A stretch of DNA of 64,000 bases from Alphaproteobacteria bacterium. GTDB lineage: Bacteria > Pseudomonadota > Alphaproteobacteria > Caulobacterales > Aquidulcibacteraceae. Numbering within the stretch: position 1 is the first letter of the stretch; the number at the start of each line of letters is the position of its first letter. The position numbers were made by a program, and so were the translations under genes. Positions 51,180-60,726 of the stretch are shown in pieces. Below the pieces are notes generated by a model. The model did not search any database and was not told the origin of the DNA. It saw only the letters and a list, made by a program, of their open reading frames with translations. The stretch is from assembly GCA_016124255.1 (NCBI GenBank), contig WGOB01000055.1, positions 1-64,000 on the forward strand, in the 5' to 3' direction.

Positions 51180-54100
51180 CTATTCGGCCGGCAGCGCCTG
51201 CGGACGGCTGGTTCCCCAGGCGCGCCCGATGAGGCGCCCAACCGCGCCAGTCGAGCGTTTCACCGTCACGCCGATCATGTAGAACACCGGCGTCAGGATC
51301 AGCGTCACCGGCATGCAGAGCAACACGCCGAACGCAAGCCCGATCGCCATCGGCTTCAGGAATTGCGCGATCGCGGCGTTCTCCAGCAGCATGGGCGTCA
51401 GGCCGACGAACTCCGTCACGGAGGTGAGGAAGATCTGGCGGAAGCGCGAGATCGAGGCCTCGACGATGCCGCGTTCGGCGCGCACACGCACGATCTGGAA
51501 GCCGGCATGCTCCAGCGCTTCTGCGCCTTCGTGCAGCTCGCTCTTCTCCCGCCGCACGGTTCGCGCGCCGACGATCTCGACGGGCGTATTGTCGAAATTG
51601 CGGGCGATCGAGTCCTGCACCAGGTCCTCGTGGATCTCGACGACGTCGGCGATCTTGACGATCTCCCAAGCTTCGCCATTGGCGGCGGTGAACGTATCCG
51701 CCACAACATCGTCCGGCAGCGGGGGCGCATCGGCGCGTTTGCGGCGCATGGCGAAGAAGCCACGGATCTGGTTGGCGCGATCGACGAGCACGACGTTGTC
51801 GTTCACGACGACGCCGATGGCCGCGATCATGCCCAGCCAGGAGAAGAGCGCGAAATTAAGACCGAAAATATAGTGCCCGAACGCAGCCCCGATGAACGCG
51901 AAGGGGATGATCGAGAGGATCAGCGCCGGCTGCCAGTAGGAGCGGAAGGTGACGGCGAGGAGGAAGTACATGGCGAAGAGCGCCATGACGCCGAACGCCA
52001 TCAATTGCGCGAAGAATTCCTCCTGCGCCTCGGCCTCGCCGATCGCGCGCCGCGAGACGGTGGGATATTTCGCTTCGAGCTGCGGGAAGAATTGCTGGTT
52101 GAGCTCGCGCATGATCGGGCCGCGGGTCTCGTCCGGCGCCTCCGCCTCGACCAGGATCGACCGCATGCGCTGACGGCGGTCGTAGCCAGTGACGCCGGGC
52201 GCGAACTCCACAGTCGCCACCGACGCCAGGGGCACTTCGCGGCCGTCATTGGTGCGGACGCGGAACTGGCCGAGGCTTTCCAGCGTCCGCCGGTCGTCGC
52301 GCGGGTAGCGGACATAGACGCGCACTTCATCGCCGTCGCGCGGCAGGCGCTGCACTTCCTCGCCGAAATAGGCCTGGCGGACCTGGCGGGACACATCCTG
52401 CAGCGTAATGCCGAGCTGTTCGGCGCCGGGCAGGAGCGTGAAGCGCAATTCCTCGATCGCGGCTTCTTCGCTGTCGCGGACGCTGGCGACGTCGGCGAAC
52501 TGACCGAGGCGCACTTTCAATTCATCGACGGCGGAGCGCAGGTCGTCCTGGTTCTCGCCCATGATGGCGATCTGGATGTTGGGGCCGTCATTATTGCCGG
52601 AGAGGGAGAAGTTCACGCGCTCGGCGTCGGGCACGTCGCCCATCAATTCTTCCAGGCGCTCGCGGACGCGGCTGGTGCGCAGGTCGCGCGTCTCGGGCGG
52701 CGTGAGCACGATCCAGGCTTGGATTGTGTTCTCGTTGATCGCCTGGCTCCAGTTGCGGATCACGCCGCGCGAGGGCGCGCCGGTGTGCGGATCCTCGAAC
52801 GCGACATCCTTCGTCTCTTCTTCGAGCGCGAGGCGCGCGCGGTCGAGTTGGGCGGCGACTTCCTCCATGCGGGAGAACGGCGTCGTCTGCGGCAACTCGA
52901 TCGAGGCGGTCATGAAGTCCCCCTCGATCTCCGGCATGAAGGTCTGCTTGATGCGGTTGGAGGCCATCAGGCCGATGGCCAGCATGAACACTGCGATGAA
53001 CGCAGCGGCGGTGGCCCAGCGCCACTTCACGGCGCGGCGGATTGTGGGGCCATGCACGTGGCGCGCGACCCACAGCACCGAATGTGCGCAGCGCTGCTGG
53101 AAGCGGAAGAGACGCGAGATGATCCCATGCCCTTGCGGGTCGGGCTTCTTCACGTGCGCCAAGTGCGCGGGCAGGATGATGAGGCTCTCCACCAGCGAGA
53201 AGAAGAGCGTCGACATCACCACGATGGAGATCGCGCGGGTGAACTGGCGCACTTCGCCGTCGAGCAGCATCCAGGGCAGGAAGGCGATCATGGTGACGAA
53301 GACGGACGCGACGAGCGGCTTGAGCACCAGTTGCGTCGCGAGAATCGCGGCGTCCGCGCCGGTTCGTCCTTTCTCCGCCTGTTCATAGATCGCTTCGCCG
53401 ACGATGATGGCGTCGTCGACCATGATGCCGAGCACCAGCAGGAAGCCGAACACGGTCATGAAGTTCAACGATACGTCGACGTAGGGCAGGATGAAGAATG
53501 AGCCGGCGAAGGCGGTCATGACGCCGACCGTCGCCCAGAACGCGACCTTCGGGTGCAGCGTCAGCAGGAGCAGCACGAAGATCAGGAAGAAGCCCTGCAA
53601 CGCGTTGCCAAGCAGTATGCCGGTCAGCGCGTTATAGTCATCGACTTCGTCATAGATGTAGGTGAGCTGGAGTCCCGCGGGCAATTGCTGGCGCGTGGTT
53701 TCCACCTGTTCGCGGACGGCCTTGGCCGTTTCCCAGATGTCGAACGTGTCGGTGGTCTGGACGGCGAGGATGATCGAGGGCTCGCCGTTCATGCGGGAAT
53801 AGAGATTGACGTCCTGGAACCCGTCGATGACCGAGGCGACGTCGCCCACGCGCACAACACCGCCGTCGGTCGTCTGGCGCAGAATGATATTCTCGAAATC
53901 GAACTCGGTGTCGGCGAGATTTCGGGCGCGGAGCTGGTAGTCGCCGTCCGGGGTGCGGACTGCGCCTGCGGATATGTTGATCGACGCCGCGCGCACGGCG
54001 CGCGCGACTTCATCGAAGGTGAGGCCGTACTGGCGCAACGCGGTTTCCGAGAGCTCGATGGAGACTTCGGGTTGGCGCGCGCCGGTAATGATGGTGTTGG

Positions 54101-54608
54101 CGCCGCCGGGCAGGAGCGCCAGGTCGTCGCGGAGCTTGGTCGCCGTATCGCGCAGCACGCGCTCCTCGACCTCGCCGTGGACGCCGAGGATCACGGCCCA
54201 GTCGCGCCCGACCTGGCGACGGACCTGAATCGGTTCGAGCCCGGGCGGCAGGCCCGAGATGGATTCCACGCGCGAGCGCACTTCCTGCGTCAATGCTTCG
54301 GAATCGATGCTCGGATTGGCGATCAGGTTCACCCAAGCAAAGCCTTCTCCGGAGCGCGAGCGGATCCAGTTGATGCCGTTCAGGTCATTGATCGCCTCTT
54401 CGATTCGAACGGTGACCTGGCTTTCCATGTCCTCGGGGCTGGCGCCGGGCCATGCGACCTCGATGAACGTGCCGTCTTGGCGTCCGGGCGGGAAGAATTC
54501 CTTCTCCATGCGGCCGAACGAGAGGAAGCCCGCGACGACGCATGCGACCATCAAGAGATTGCCGGCGACCGGATTGCGCGCCCACCAGGCGACCATTCCC
54601 TTCAGCAT
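51180..54608 (-). CDS. RND-family efflux transporter permease (inner membrane pump)
   Basis: 1142 residues from ATG 54608 with AGGAGAG 5 bp upstream. Twelve transmembrane segments in the AcrB-like 1+5 / 1+5 pattern, two large periplasmic loops, and the proton-relay acids in TM4 (LVLGIMVDDAIIVGEAIYEQ). It begins with NPVAGNLLMVACVVAGFLSF and has repeated E/D-rich motifs such as WPGASPEDMESQV. It is longer than AcrB and belongs to the HAE1-like branch with many environmental members; substrate unknown. Third gene of the outer-membrane, adaptor, pump unit read on the minus strand. Confidence 0.93.
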   Translation of the reverse strand: MLKGMVAWWARNPVAGNLLMVACVVAGFLSFGRMEKEFFPPGRQDGTFIEVAWPGASPEDMESQVTVRIEEAINDLNGINWIRSRSGEGFAWVNLIANPSIDSEALTQEVRSRVESISGLPPGLEPIQVRRQVGRDWAVILGVHGEVEERVLRDTATKLRDDLALLPGGANTIITGARQPEVSIELSETALRQYGLTFDEVARAVRAASINISAGAVRTPDGDYQLRARNLADTEFDFENIILRQTTDGGVVRVGDVASVIDGFQDVNLYSRMNGEPSIILAVQTTDTFDIWETAKAVREQVETTRQQLPAGLQLTYIYDEVDDYNALTGILLGNALQGFFLIFVLLLLTLHPKVAFWATVGVMTAFAGSFFILPYVDVSLNFMTVFGFLLVLGIMVDDAIIVGEAIYEQAEKGRTGADAAILATQLVLKPLVASVFVTMIAFLPWMLLDGEVRQFTRAISIVVMSTLFFSLVESLIILPAHLAHVKKPDPQGHGIISRLFRFQQRCAHSVLWVARHVHGPTIRRAVKWRWATAAAFIAVFMLAIGLMASNRIKQTFMPEIEGDFMTASIELPQTTPFSRMEEVAAQLDRARLALEEETKDVAFEDPHTGAPSRGVIRNWSQAINENTIQAWIVLTPPETRDLRTSRVRERLEELMGDVPDAERVNFSLSGNNDGPNIQIAIMGENQDDLRSAVDELKVRLGQFADVASVRDSEEAAIEELRFTLLPGAEQLGITLQDVSRQVRQAYFGEEVQRLPRDGDEVRVYVRYPRDDRRTLESLGQFRVRTNDGREVPLASVATVEFAPGVTGYDRRQRMRSILVEAEAPDETRGPIMRELNQQFFPQLEAKYPTVSRRAIGEAEAQEEFFAQLMAFGVMALFAMYFLLAVTFRSYWQPALILSIIPFAFIGAAFGHYIFGLNFALFSWLGMIAAIGVVVNDNVVLVDRANQIRGFFAMRRKRADAPPLPDDVVADTFTAANGEAWEIVKIADVVEIHEDLVQDSIARNFDNTPVEIVGARTVRREKSELHEGAEALEHAGFQIVRVRAERGIVEASISRFRQIFLTSVTEFVGLTPMLLENAAIAQFLKPMAIGLAFGVLLCMPVTLILTPVFYMIGVTVKRSTGAVGRLIGRAWGTSRPQALPAE

Positions 54609-54692
54609 GGAGTCTCTCCTTGCCCCGCCTGAGCGGAGCGCTCCGTCTGCATTGCGCAAGCGCGGATCGACGAACCGACCGCGCACTCAGCC

Positions 54693-55988
54693 CTATGGGC
54701 GAATGTTGAGCGGCTGTTTGGCCGTGTCCGGATCAGGTCCGCGCGGGGCGGTCTGGGCGGCGCGGGCGATGGGCGTGACCGACATGCCGTCGCGCGGGCT
54801 GGGCAGGTGCGAGACGACCACGCGCTCGCCGCTGCGCACGCCGGTGCGGAACAGCACTTCGTTCGCCGTGGTCTGTGCGGCGCGCACTTCGCGCACGTCG
54901 ATGGTGTTGTCGCGGTTGACGACATAGACATATTCGTTGCGCTTGAGGGCGCTGCGCGGCGCCGCGACGAGATTCTCCGAGCGTGCGCCATCGATCGTCG
55001 CGGTGACGAAGATGCCGGGCGCCAGCGGCGAGGCGTTGCGGCGCGCGAATGGATCGCGCACCTCGATGATGCCGTAGGTCAGCCGCGTGGAGGAGTCGAT
55101 CGCCGCCTCGATCCGCGAGAGGCGGCCCTCCCATTGCTGCACTTGGCCGCCGACCGATGCGCTCAGGTGGGCTGCAGGCGCATTGGCGCCGCCGGAATAG
55201 CCGAGCCGCGCGTTGAGCGATGCAAGATCGGCGTCCGTCAGCGGCACGCGCACTTCCATGACGTCAGTGGAGAAGACATCGACTACGGGCGCCCCTGGGG
55301 CGACGTAATCGCCGACATTGGCGCGACGCTGCCGCACGCGGCCTTCGAACGGGGCGCTGATCTCCGTGCGCGACAGATCGAGCTGTGCGGCGCGCAATTG
55401 CGCTTCCGCCGCGGCGAGTGCGGCGCGGGCCTGCGCCAGCTGCGGTTCTCGCAACACCAGGGGCGAGGGGACGCCCTGGCCGAGCTGCTCCCAATCCTGG
55501 CGCGCGAGTTCGGATTCGGCCTGCTCGCGCTGCAGCGCCTCCTGCGCCTGCGCGACCTGCGCTTGGGCGCGGACAACGGCGAGGCGATAGTCGGCGCTGT
55601 CGATCCGCACGAGGGTTTCGCCCGGGCGGAAGGCGCCGCCTTCGATGTAGGACGGCGACACCCAGATAACGCGCCCTGAGACCTGTGCGGCGAGCGAGGA
55701 TTGCACGCGCGGGCGCGCTTCGCCCTGCGCGGTGACGGTGATCGTCGTGGTGCGGGCGACCGCGGGCGCGACCTGCACCGCGACGGGGCGCGGCGTTGAA
55801 TCGTTCTTCTCCGGCTGCGGGCCGGTGGCGTTCAGCACCGCGCAGCCGACCACGCCGAGGCCAATGATCAGCACCGGCGCGCCAATCACCGCGGCGCGGC
55901 GCAGGAGCAGCCCGATGCCGCGGGGCTTTTCGACGACGTCGTCTTCAGTCTCTGAGGCGGCGGTCATGTTGAGGTCCATCTTATTCAT
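54693..55988 (-). CDS. RND efflux membrane-fusion (adaptor) protein
   Basis: 431 residues from ATG 55988 with GAGGAG upstream. An N-terminal anchor (AAVIGAPVLIIGLGVVGCAVL), then the barrel-sandwich (lipoyl-like) halves around a coiled-coil hairpin rich in Ala/Gln/Glu (RAQAQVAQAQEALQREQAES), then beta-barrel and membrane-proximal domains (VAAPRSALKRNEYVYVVNRD). It links pump and outer-membrane channel in the periplasm. It overlaps the outer-membrane gene by 8 bp and ends 84 bp before the pump start. Confidence 0.92.
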   Translation of the reverse strand: MNKMDLNMTAASETEDDVVEKPRGIGLLLRRAAVIGAPVLIIGLGVVGCAVLNATGPQPEKNDSTPRPVAVQVAPAVARTTTITVTAQGEARPRVQSSLAAQVSGRVIWVSPSYIEGGAFRPGETLVRIDSADYRLAVVRAQAQVAQAQEALQREQAESELARQDWEQLGQGVPSPLVLREPQLAQARAALAAAEAQLRAAQLDLSRTEISAPFEGRVRQRRANVGDYVAPGAPVVDVFSTDVMEVRVPLTDADLASLNARLGYSGGANAPAAHLSASVGGQVQQWEGRLSRIEAAIDSSTRLTYGIIEVRDPFARRNASPLAPGIFVTATIDGARSENLVAAPRSALKRNEYVYVVNRDNTIDVREVRAAQTTANEVLFRTGVRSGERVVVSHLPSPRDGMSVTPIARAAQTAPRGPDPDTAKQPLNIRP

Positions 55989-57428
55989 CACGGCGCTCCT
56001 CGTCGCGGCGTGCTCTGCCGCGGAGCTCGACAAGCCCGCCCTGGGCCGCTCCGCCGCCCAACGCGACATGATAATCGATGCGGTTCGTGACGCGGTCTGC
56101 GCGCACGCTGATGAGGCCGCGCTCGGCGTCGATGCGGCGGGTGTAGGCGTCGATCAGTTCGAAAATCGTGGCGACCCCGCGGCCGTATTCGCGCTCCGCC
56201 AGCGCTTGCGCTTCGCGGGCTTCTTCAACCGCCTGCGCCAGTTCCATCTCCCGCACCTGAAGGCTGCGGTCGCTGGAGATTGACGCCTCGACTTCGCGCC
56301 ACGCGGCGATCGCGGTCCCGACATAATCGGCGGCCGCCTGGCGCTGCTCGGCGGATGCGGCGTAGGCTTCATTGCGCAGGCGCCCGCCTTGGAAGATCGG
56401 CGCGGTGAGGCTGCCGATGACCGATGTGATGAGATCGTCGATGCCGTTGACGTCGTTGAACGCGTCGCCAGCGCCGTCGGCGGTCGCGGTCAGGGTGAGG
56501 CGCGGCAGCAGCGCCGCGCGCGCTTCGTGCACCCGGAAGCCGGCGGCGTGGAGGCGCGCCTCGGAGGCGAGTACGTCGGGCGGCGCTCCAAGAGATTTTG
56601 CGGGGCGCCGGCCGCACTCAGCGTCGCCAGCGCCGGCAAGGCCGCGCCGGTCTGCAGCTGACCGTCGGGATAGCGGCCGAGCGTTTCCTGCAGCGCGCGC
56701 GCCGCGATCAGCATGGCTTCGCTCGCCTGCGCCTCGTTGGCGCGCGCGGTGGCGGTCTGTGCGCGCGCAGTGCGCAGGGCGAGCGAATCGGCGAGGCCGC
56801 GGTCATAGCGGCGCTGGGTGAGATCGAGTGCGCGGTTGCGCGTGTCGAGATCCTCCCGGGCCAGCGCAAGCAATTGCTGCGCGGTGACGAGATTCACCCA
56901 GGCGCGGGCCGTGCGGCCGGCGGTCGAGATGCGGGCGGCGTTAAGATCGGCCTCGAAGGCTTCGGCGTCGGCGTAGGCGGCCAGCGTGCGCGCCGTCAGC
57001 CGGCCCCAGACGTCCACCTCCCACGTTGAGGAGACCTGAGCGGTATAGAGATCAAGTCGGGTGCGATCGTCCGTACCCGGAACAGGCGTCTCGGTGCGCG
57101 ATCGGCCGATCCCGGCGAAGAGATCGGGGAGAAGGCCGCCGCGCACACCGCGGGCGCGGTAGCGCGCGGCCTGGGCGCGGGCTTCGGCCGCTTGCAGCTG
57201 CGGATTGGCGATGCGCGCCTCGCGCACAAGGCCGGTGAGTTCCTCAACGCCCAGCCCGTTGACCCAGTCGGGCGCCGGCTCGGCCGCCAGCGCCGCCGCC
57301 TCGCCGGCCGCCATCGCCTGCGCGGCCGCGAAATTCTGCGGCGCCTCCGGCAGATCCGGCCGGCTGGCGCATGAGCCGACCGCCAAGGTCAGCGTCAATC
57401 CTGTTACGAGCCGGGCGGCGCGACGCAT
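55981..57428 (-). pseudogene. RND outer-membrane channel (OprM/NodT-type), frameshifted
   Basis: Two frames make one protein. From ATG 57428 (RBS AGAGGG) comes a lipoprotein signal (TGLTLTLAVGSCASRPDLP, lipobox AVGSC) and the first outer-membrane-factor repeat, LREARIANPQLQAAEARAQA-like, as far as GAPQNLLERRP near 56580. There the frame ends in nonsense and stops at 56490. The adjacent frame continues exactly where needed: DVLASEARLHAAGFRVHEAR, then AALLPRLTLTATADGAG and so on to 55981. One missing base in a run of G (plus strand around 56578-56582) explains it. Intact length would be about 482 residues. Either a real mutation that disables the channel or a sequencing error. Confidence 0.8.
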
Positions 57429-57466
57429 GTTGTCCCTCTTCACCCCTCTTTGCGGCCGTTCACCTC

Positions 57467-57494
57467 GAAAGTCAATAAATCCTCATTGACATTC
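57467..57494. promoter_or_regulatory. Operator-like inverted repeat upstream of the RND operon
   Basis: GAAAGTCAAT, 8-bp spacer, ATTGACATTC: 10-bp arms with one mismatch. It begins 39 bp upstream of the channel gene's ATG and lies in a locally AT-rich patch. Dyads of this size in front of tripartite efflux operons are usually bound by a TetR-type repressor, but no regulator gene is adjacent. Confidence 0.5.
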
Positions 57495-57686
57495 GATAAT
57501 AGTATCACGGCGGGTCACGTGGCTTCTCAGGCGACGCGGGCTGACCGAACGGGCGCTCGCATTAGGGATGCCGGCGCCGGCGGCTTCGGATGCAGGCGGG
57601 TGAATCAATCCCCAAATGCACGGAACCGTCGTATGAGCGTGCCGCTCTTACCGTAAAAGCGTGTTGCGACGGACCGCGGAGACGAT

Positions 57687-58922
57687 TTGGCGACGGAAGC
57701 GAACATCCCGAAGGCGCAGCGCGGCTCGCTCCTGCGACGCGCCGAGCGGGCGGTGCGGACGCTTTGGGCGCGGCCGGTCCCTGGGACGGCGACGCCGGCA
57801 TCGCCGCGAGAGCCGACGCTGCAGGATTATGAGCCGTTGATGCGGGCGCTCCCGGACCCGGCCATGCTGCTGGACCCCACCGGCCGCATTGCGGTGATCA
57901 ATGACGAGGCGCGGAAGCGCTGGGCGGCGGAGCCGTGGGTCCGGTTTTCGGCGGTGCTGCGCCATCCCCCGATCCTCGACGCGGTCCAGGCGGCGATGCG
58001 CGATCATGGCGTGCGCACGATCGAGTTCGTCAGCGGGCCTGACCCGGGCGAGCACTTTCGGTGCACGGTGGCCCCGCTGGGGTTTGGGGCGCCGCTCGGC
58101 GTGGCGGTGCTGTTTCGCGATCAGACCGCGCAGATCGCGGCCGAGCGCATGCGCGTGGACTTCGTCGCCAACGCCAGCCATGAGCTGCGGACGCCGCTGA
58201 CGGCGCTCTCCATGCTGATCGAGACCATCGCGGGGCCGGCGCGGGACAACGAGGCGGACCGGGCCCGGTTTCTACGCATGATGCTGGCGCAAGCCGATCG
58301 CATGCGCCGCCTGATCGACGATCTCCTGGCGCTGTCGCGGATCGAGCTGGATGAGCACATCCCGCCGTCAGGTTTGGCGGACCTGTGCGCGGCGGCGCGC
58401 GAGGCGGCGGATTCGGCGAGCCCGATGGCGGCGCAGCGGGACGTTCGGGTGGAGGTTCGCGCAGGCGCGCATGAGGTGATGATCGTCGGCGACCGTTTCC
58501 AGATCGCGCAGGTGGCGCAGAACCTGATCGACAACGCCGTGAAATTCTCGCCATCGGGGGGATTGGTCACGGTCGAGATCGGAGCGGCCGCCAATCGCGA
58601 AGAGGCGATGGAAGCGGCGGGACGACGGTGGCGGAATGCGGGGCGCATTTCATTGCACACGCCCCCGCCCGGGGCGCTCGGCAAGCGGTTCGCGTATCTG
58701 CGGGTTGTGGATGCCGGGCATGGAATCGCGATCCGCCATCTGCCGCGGCTCGGCGAGCGGTTTTTCCGGGTGGAGCGTGAAAAGGGCTCTGAGCGCGGTG
58801 GAACGGGCCTGGGGCTCGCGATCGTGAAGCATATCGTCAGCCGCCACCGCGGCGGGCTTCTGGTCGAGAGCGAACTGGACGTCGGGTCGGCCTTCGCCGT
58901 CTATTTCGAGTGCGCCGATTGA
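57687..58922 (+). CDS. phoR: Sensor histidine kinase PhoR
   Basis: 411 residues from TTG 57687, with GGAG 6 bp before; no ATG occurs until about residue 52. A PAS-like domain at about 48-145 (LMRALPDPAMLLDPTGRIAV), then HisKA with H165 in NASHELRTPLTALS, and HATPase with NLIDNAVKFSPSGG and GGTGLGLAIVKHIVSRH. No transmembrane segment is visible, unlike enterobacterial PhoR. Assigned to PhoR from its position before pstB-phoU-phoB; it senses phosphate status through PstSCAB/PhoU and phosphorylates PhoB. Confidence 0.88.
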   Translation: MATEANIPKAQRGSLLRRAERAVRTLWARPVPGTATPASPREPTLQDYEPLMRALPDPAMLLDPTGRIAVINDEARKRWAAEPWVRFSAVLRHPPILDAVQAAMRDHGVRTIEFVSGPDPGEHFRCTVAPLGFGAPLGVAVLFRDQTAQIAAERMRVDFVANASHELRTPLTALSMLIETIAGPARDNEADRARFLRMMLAQADRMRRLIDDLLALSRIELDEHIPPSGLADLCAAAREAADSASPMAAQRDVRVEVRAGAHEVMIVGDRFQIAQVAQNLIDNAVKFSPSGGLVTVEIGAAANREEAMEAAGRRWRNAGRISLHTPPPGALGKRFAYLRVVDAGHGIAIRHLPRLGERFFRVEREKGSERGGTGLGLAIVKHIVSRHRGGLLVESELDVGSAFAVYFECAD

Positions 58923-58936
58923 GCGCGGCGCCGTGA

Positions 58937-58954
58937 ATATCACAAGAGTGTCAC
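58937..58954 (+). promoter_or_regulatory. Pho box upstream of pstB
   Basis: ATATCAC-AAGA-GTGTCAC: two 7-bp direct repeats separated by 4 bp, matching the PhoB-binding layout (consensus CTGTCAT-N4-CTGTCAC) at most positions. It lies in the 150-bp gap between phoR and pstB, so phosphate starvation probably drives pstB-phoU-phoB from here, giving autoregulation by PhoB. Confidence 0.7.
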
Positions 58955-59072
58955 GAACCCCGCCTAATCAGCGTGGATACGGGACGGGGAGCGCGATTCG
59001 CCGCTGTGGTCGGAGTGCGGCGCTCAGCCCCTAAACAGCCAGGGCCGCGAACGCGCGGCGGAGTTCATTCTG

Positions 59073-59915
59073 ATGTCTCCTCATGCCGAAGCCGAGCGTG
59101 GGTCCGGCGGCCTCGCGGTGCCGCAGGCGCGGGCCGCGGCGGGCGTGGTGATCGACGGGGGCACGAAAATCGCCGCGCGCGACGTCTCGGTGTTCTACGG
59201 GGACAAGCAGGCGCTGTTCGACGTCTCGATCGACATCCCCGATCGCAGCGTGACCGCCCTAATCGGCCCTTCAGGTTGCGGCAAGACCACATTCCTGCGC
59301 TGCATCAACCGCATGAACGACACCATCGAAGGCGCGCGGGTGTCGGGCGTGATCGAGATCGAAGGCAAGGACATCTATCAGAAGTCAGTCGATCCGGTGG
59401 TGCTGCGCGCGCGCGTCGGCATGGTGTTTCAGAAGCCGAACCCGTTCCCCAAGTCGATCTACGAGAACGTGGCGTACGGGCCGCGCATCCACGGCCTGGC
59501 GCGCTCCAAGAGCGACATGGACGTGATCGTGGAAAGCGCCTTGAAGCGCGCCGGCCTCTGGGAGGAGGTCAAAGATCGCCTCACCGCGGCCGGAACCGGG
59601 CTCTCCGGGGGGCAGCAGCAGCGGCTCGTGATCGCGCGGGCGGTCGCGGTCAATCCCGACGTGATCCTCATGGACGAGCCGTGCTCGGCGCTCGATCCCA
59701 TCGCCACCGCCAAGATCGAGGAACTGATCGACGAATTGCGGGAGAATTTCTGCATCGTGATCGTGACCCACTCGATGGCCCAGGCCGCGCGGGTGTCGCA
59801 ACGGACGGCCTTCTTCCACATGGGGTCGCTGGTCGAGACCGGGCCGACTGAAGAGATATTCACCAACCCGCGAGATAACCGCACCCAGGATTACATCACC
59901 GGGCGATTTGGTTAG
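59073..59915 (+). CDS. pstB: Phosphate ABC transporter ATP-binding protein PstB
   Basis: 280 residues. Walker [20 protein letters not shown] (the CINRMND tail is PstB-specific), Q-loop [20 protein letters not shown], signature [14 protein letters not shown], Walker [14 protein letters not shown], and the ISxTxKIEELI-like region [10 protein letters not shown]. It has an N-terminal extension of about 30 residues. The partner permeases pstC and pstA and the binding protein pstS are not in the window. Confidence 0.97.
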   Translation: MSPHAEAERGSGGLAVPQARAAAGVVIDGGTKIAARDVSVFYGDKQALFDVSIDIPDRSVTALIGPSGCGKTTFLRCINRMNDTIEGARVSGVIEIEGKDIYQKSVDPVVLRARVGMVFQKPNPFPKSIYENVAYGPRIHGLARSKSDMDVIVESALKRAGLWEEVKDRLTAAGTGLSGGQQQRLVIARAVAVNPDVILMDEPCSALDPIATAKIEELIDELRENFCIVIVTHSMAQAARVSQRTAFFHMGSLVETGPTEEIFTNPRDNRTQDYITGRFG

Positions 59916-59983
59916 AGATTATGACGCCGGCGAAGCCTTCCACTTATTCTTCAGGGGGCCGCGCCGCCGGCTCTGGAGCTTCG

Positions 59984-60703
59984 ATGCCGGAACATACAGT
60001 CAAGGCGTTCAGCGAGGAGCTGGACGCCCTCGCCAATGAAATCGCCCGGATGGGCGGGCTCGCCGAACAGGCGGTTATCGACAGCATCGCCGCCGTTGTG
60101 CGACGCGACACGCGCCTGGCCAACGAGATCATCGAGCGCGACGCCCAGATCGACCGCGAGCAGCGGGAGGTGGAGCGCCGGGCGATCAAGCTGATGGCGC
60201 TGCGCCATCCGTTCGCGGCTGACCTGCGCCAGGTGCTGACCGCCTGGCGGATCAGCGGCGACCTGGAGCGCATCGGCGATCTGGCCAAGAACATCGCCAA
60301 GCGGACGCTGGTGCTGAACCAGTCCGATCCGATCCAGATCACCAAGGGCATCGAGCGGATGGGCAAGATCGCCGCGTTCCAGCTCAAGACTGTGCTCGAC
60401 TCGTATGCGCGGGGCGATGTGCAGGCCGCGCTCAGCGTCTGGATGCACGACGAGGATATCGACGCGCACTACAATTCGCTGTTCCGGGAACTCCTCACCT
60501 ACATGATGGAGGATCCCAGGACGATCAGCCCGTGCGCGCACCTCTTGTTCGTGGCGAAAAACATTGAACGAATCGGCGATCACTGCACCAACATCGCCGA
60601 GATGGTGCACTACCTCGTCACGGGCGAGGAGATGAGCGCGGAACGCCCGCGCGCGAAGGACGATCCAACGCCAGTGGATCCCTCTTCGGCGGCGGGCGTC
60701 TAG
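59984..60703 (+). CDS. phoU: Phosphate signalling complex protein PhoU
   Basis: 239 residues from ATG 59984, chosen because GGAG stands 7 bp upstream and MPEHTVKAFSEELDALANEI is the normal family start; the frame extends to 59921 without a ribosome site. Two three-helix PhoU repeats: RQVLTAWRISGDLERIGDLA with the (E)RIGD metal motif, and LLFVAKNIERIGDHCTNIAE with its second copy. It restrains PhoR when phosphate is plentiful. Confidence 0.96.
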   Translation: MPEHTVKAFSEELDALANEIARMGGLAEQAVIDSIAAVVRRDTRLANEIIERDAQIDREQREVERRAIKLMALRHPFAADLRQVLTAWRISGDLERIGDLAKNIAKRTLVLNQSDPIQITKGIERMGKIAAFQLKTVLDSYARGDVQAALSVWMHDEDIDAHYNSLFRELLTYMMEDPRTISPCAHLLFVAKNIERIGDHCTNIAEMVHYLVTGEEMSAERPRAKDDPTPVDPSSAAGV

Positions 60704-60726
60704 ATCAGATCGACAGGATCCACACC

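Noticed and set aside
51168-53501. 777-codon plus-strand frame opposite the RND pump
   Set aside because: Antisense mirror of transmembrane and periplasmic coding sequence; His/Asp/Glu-rich with no motif.
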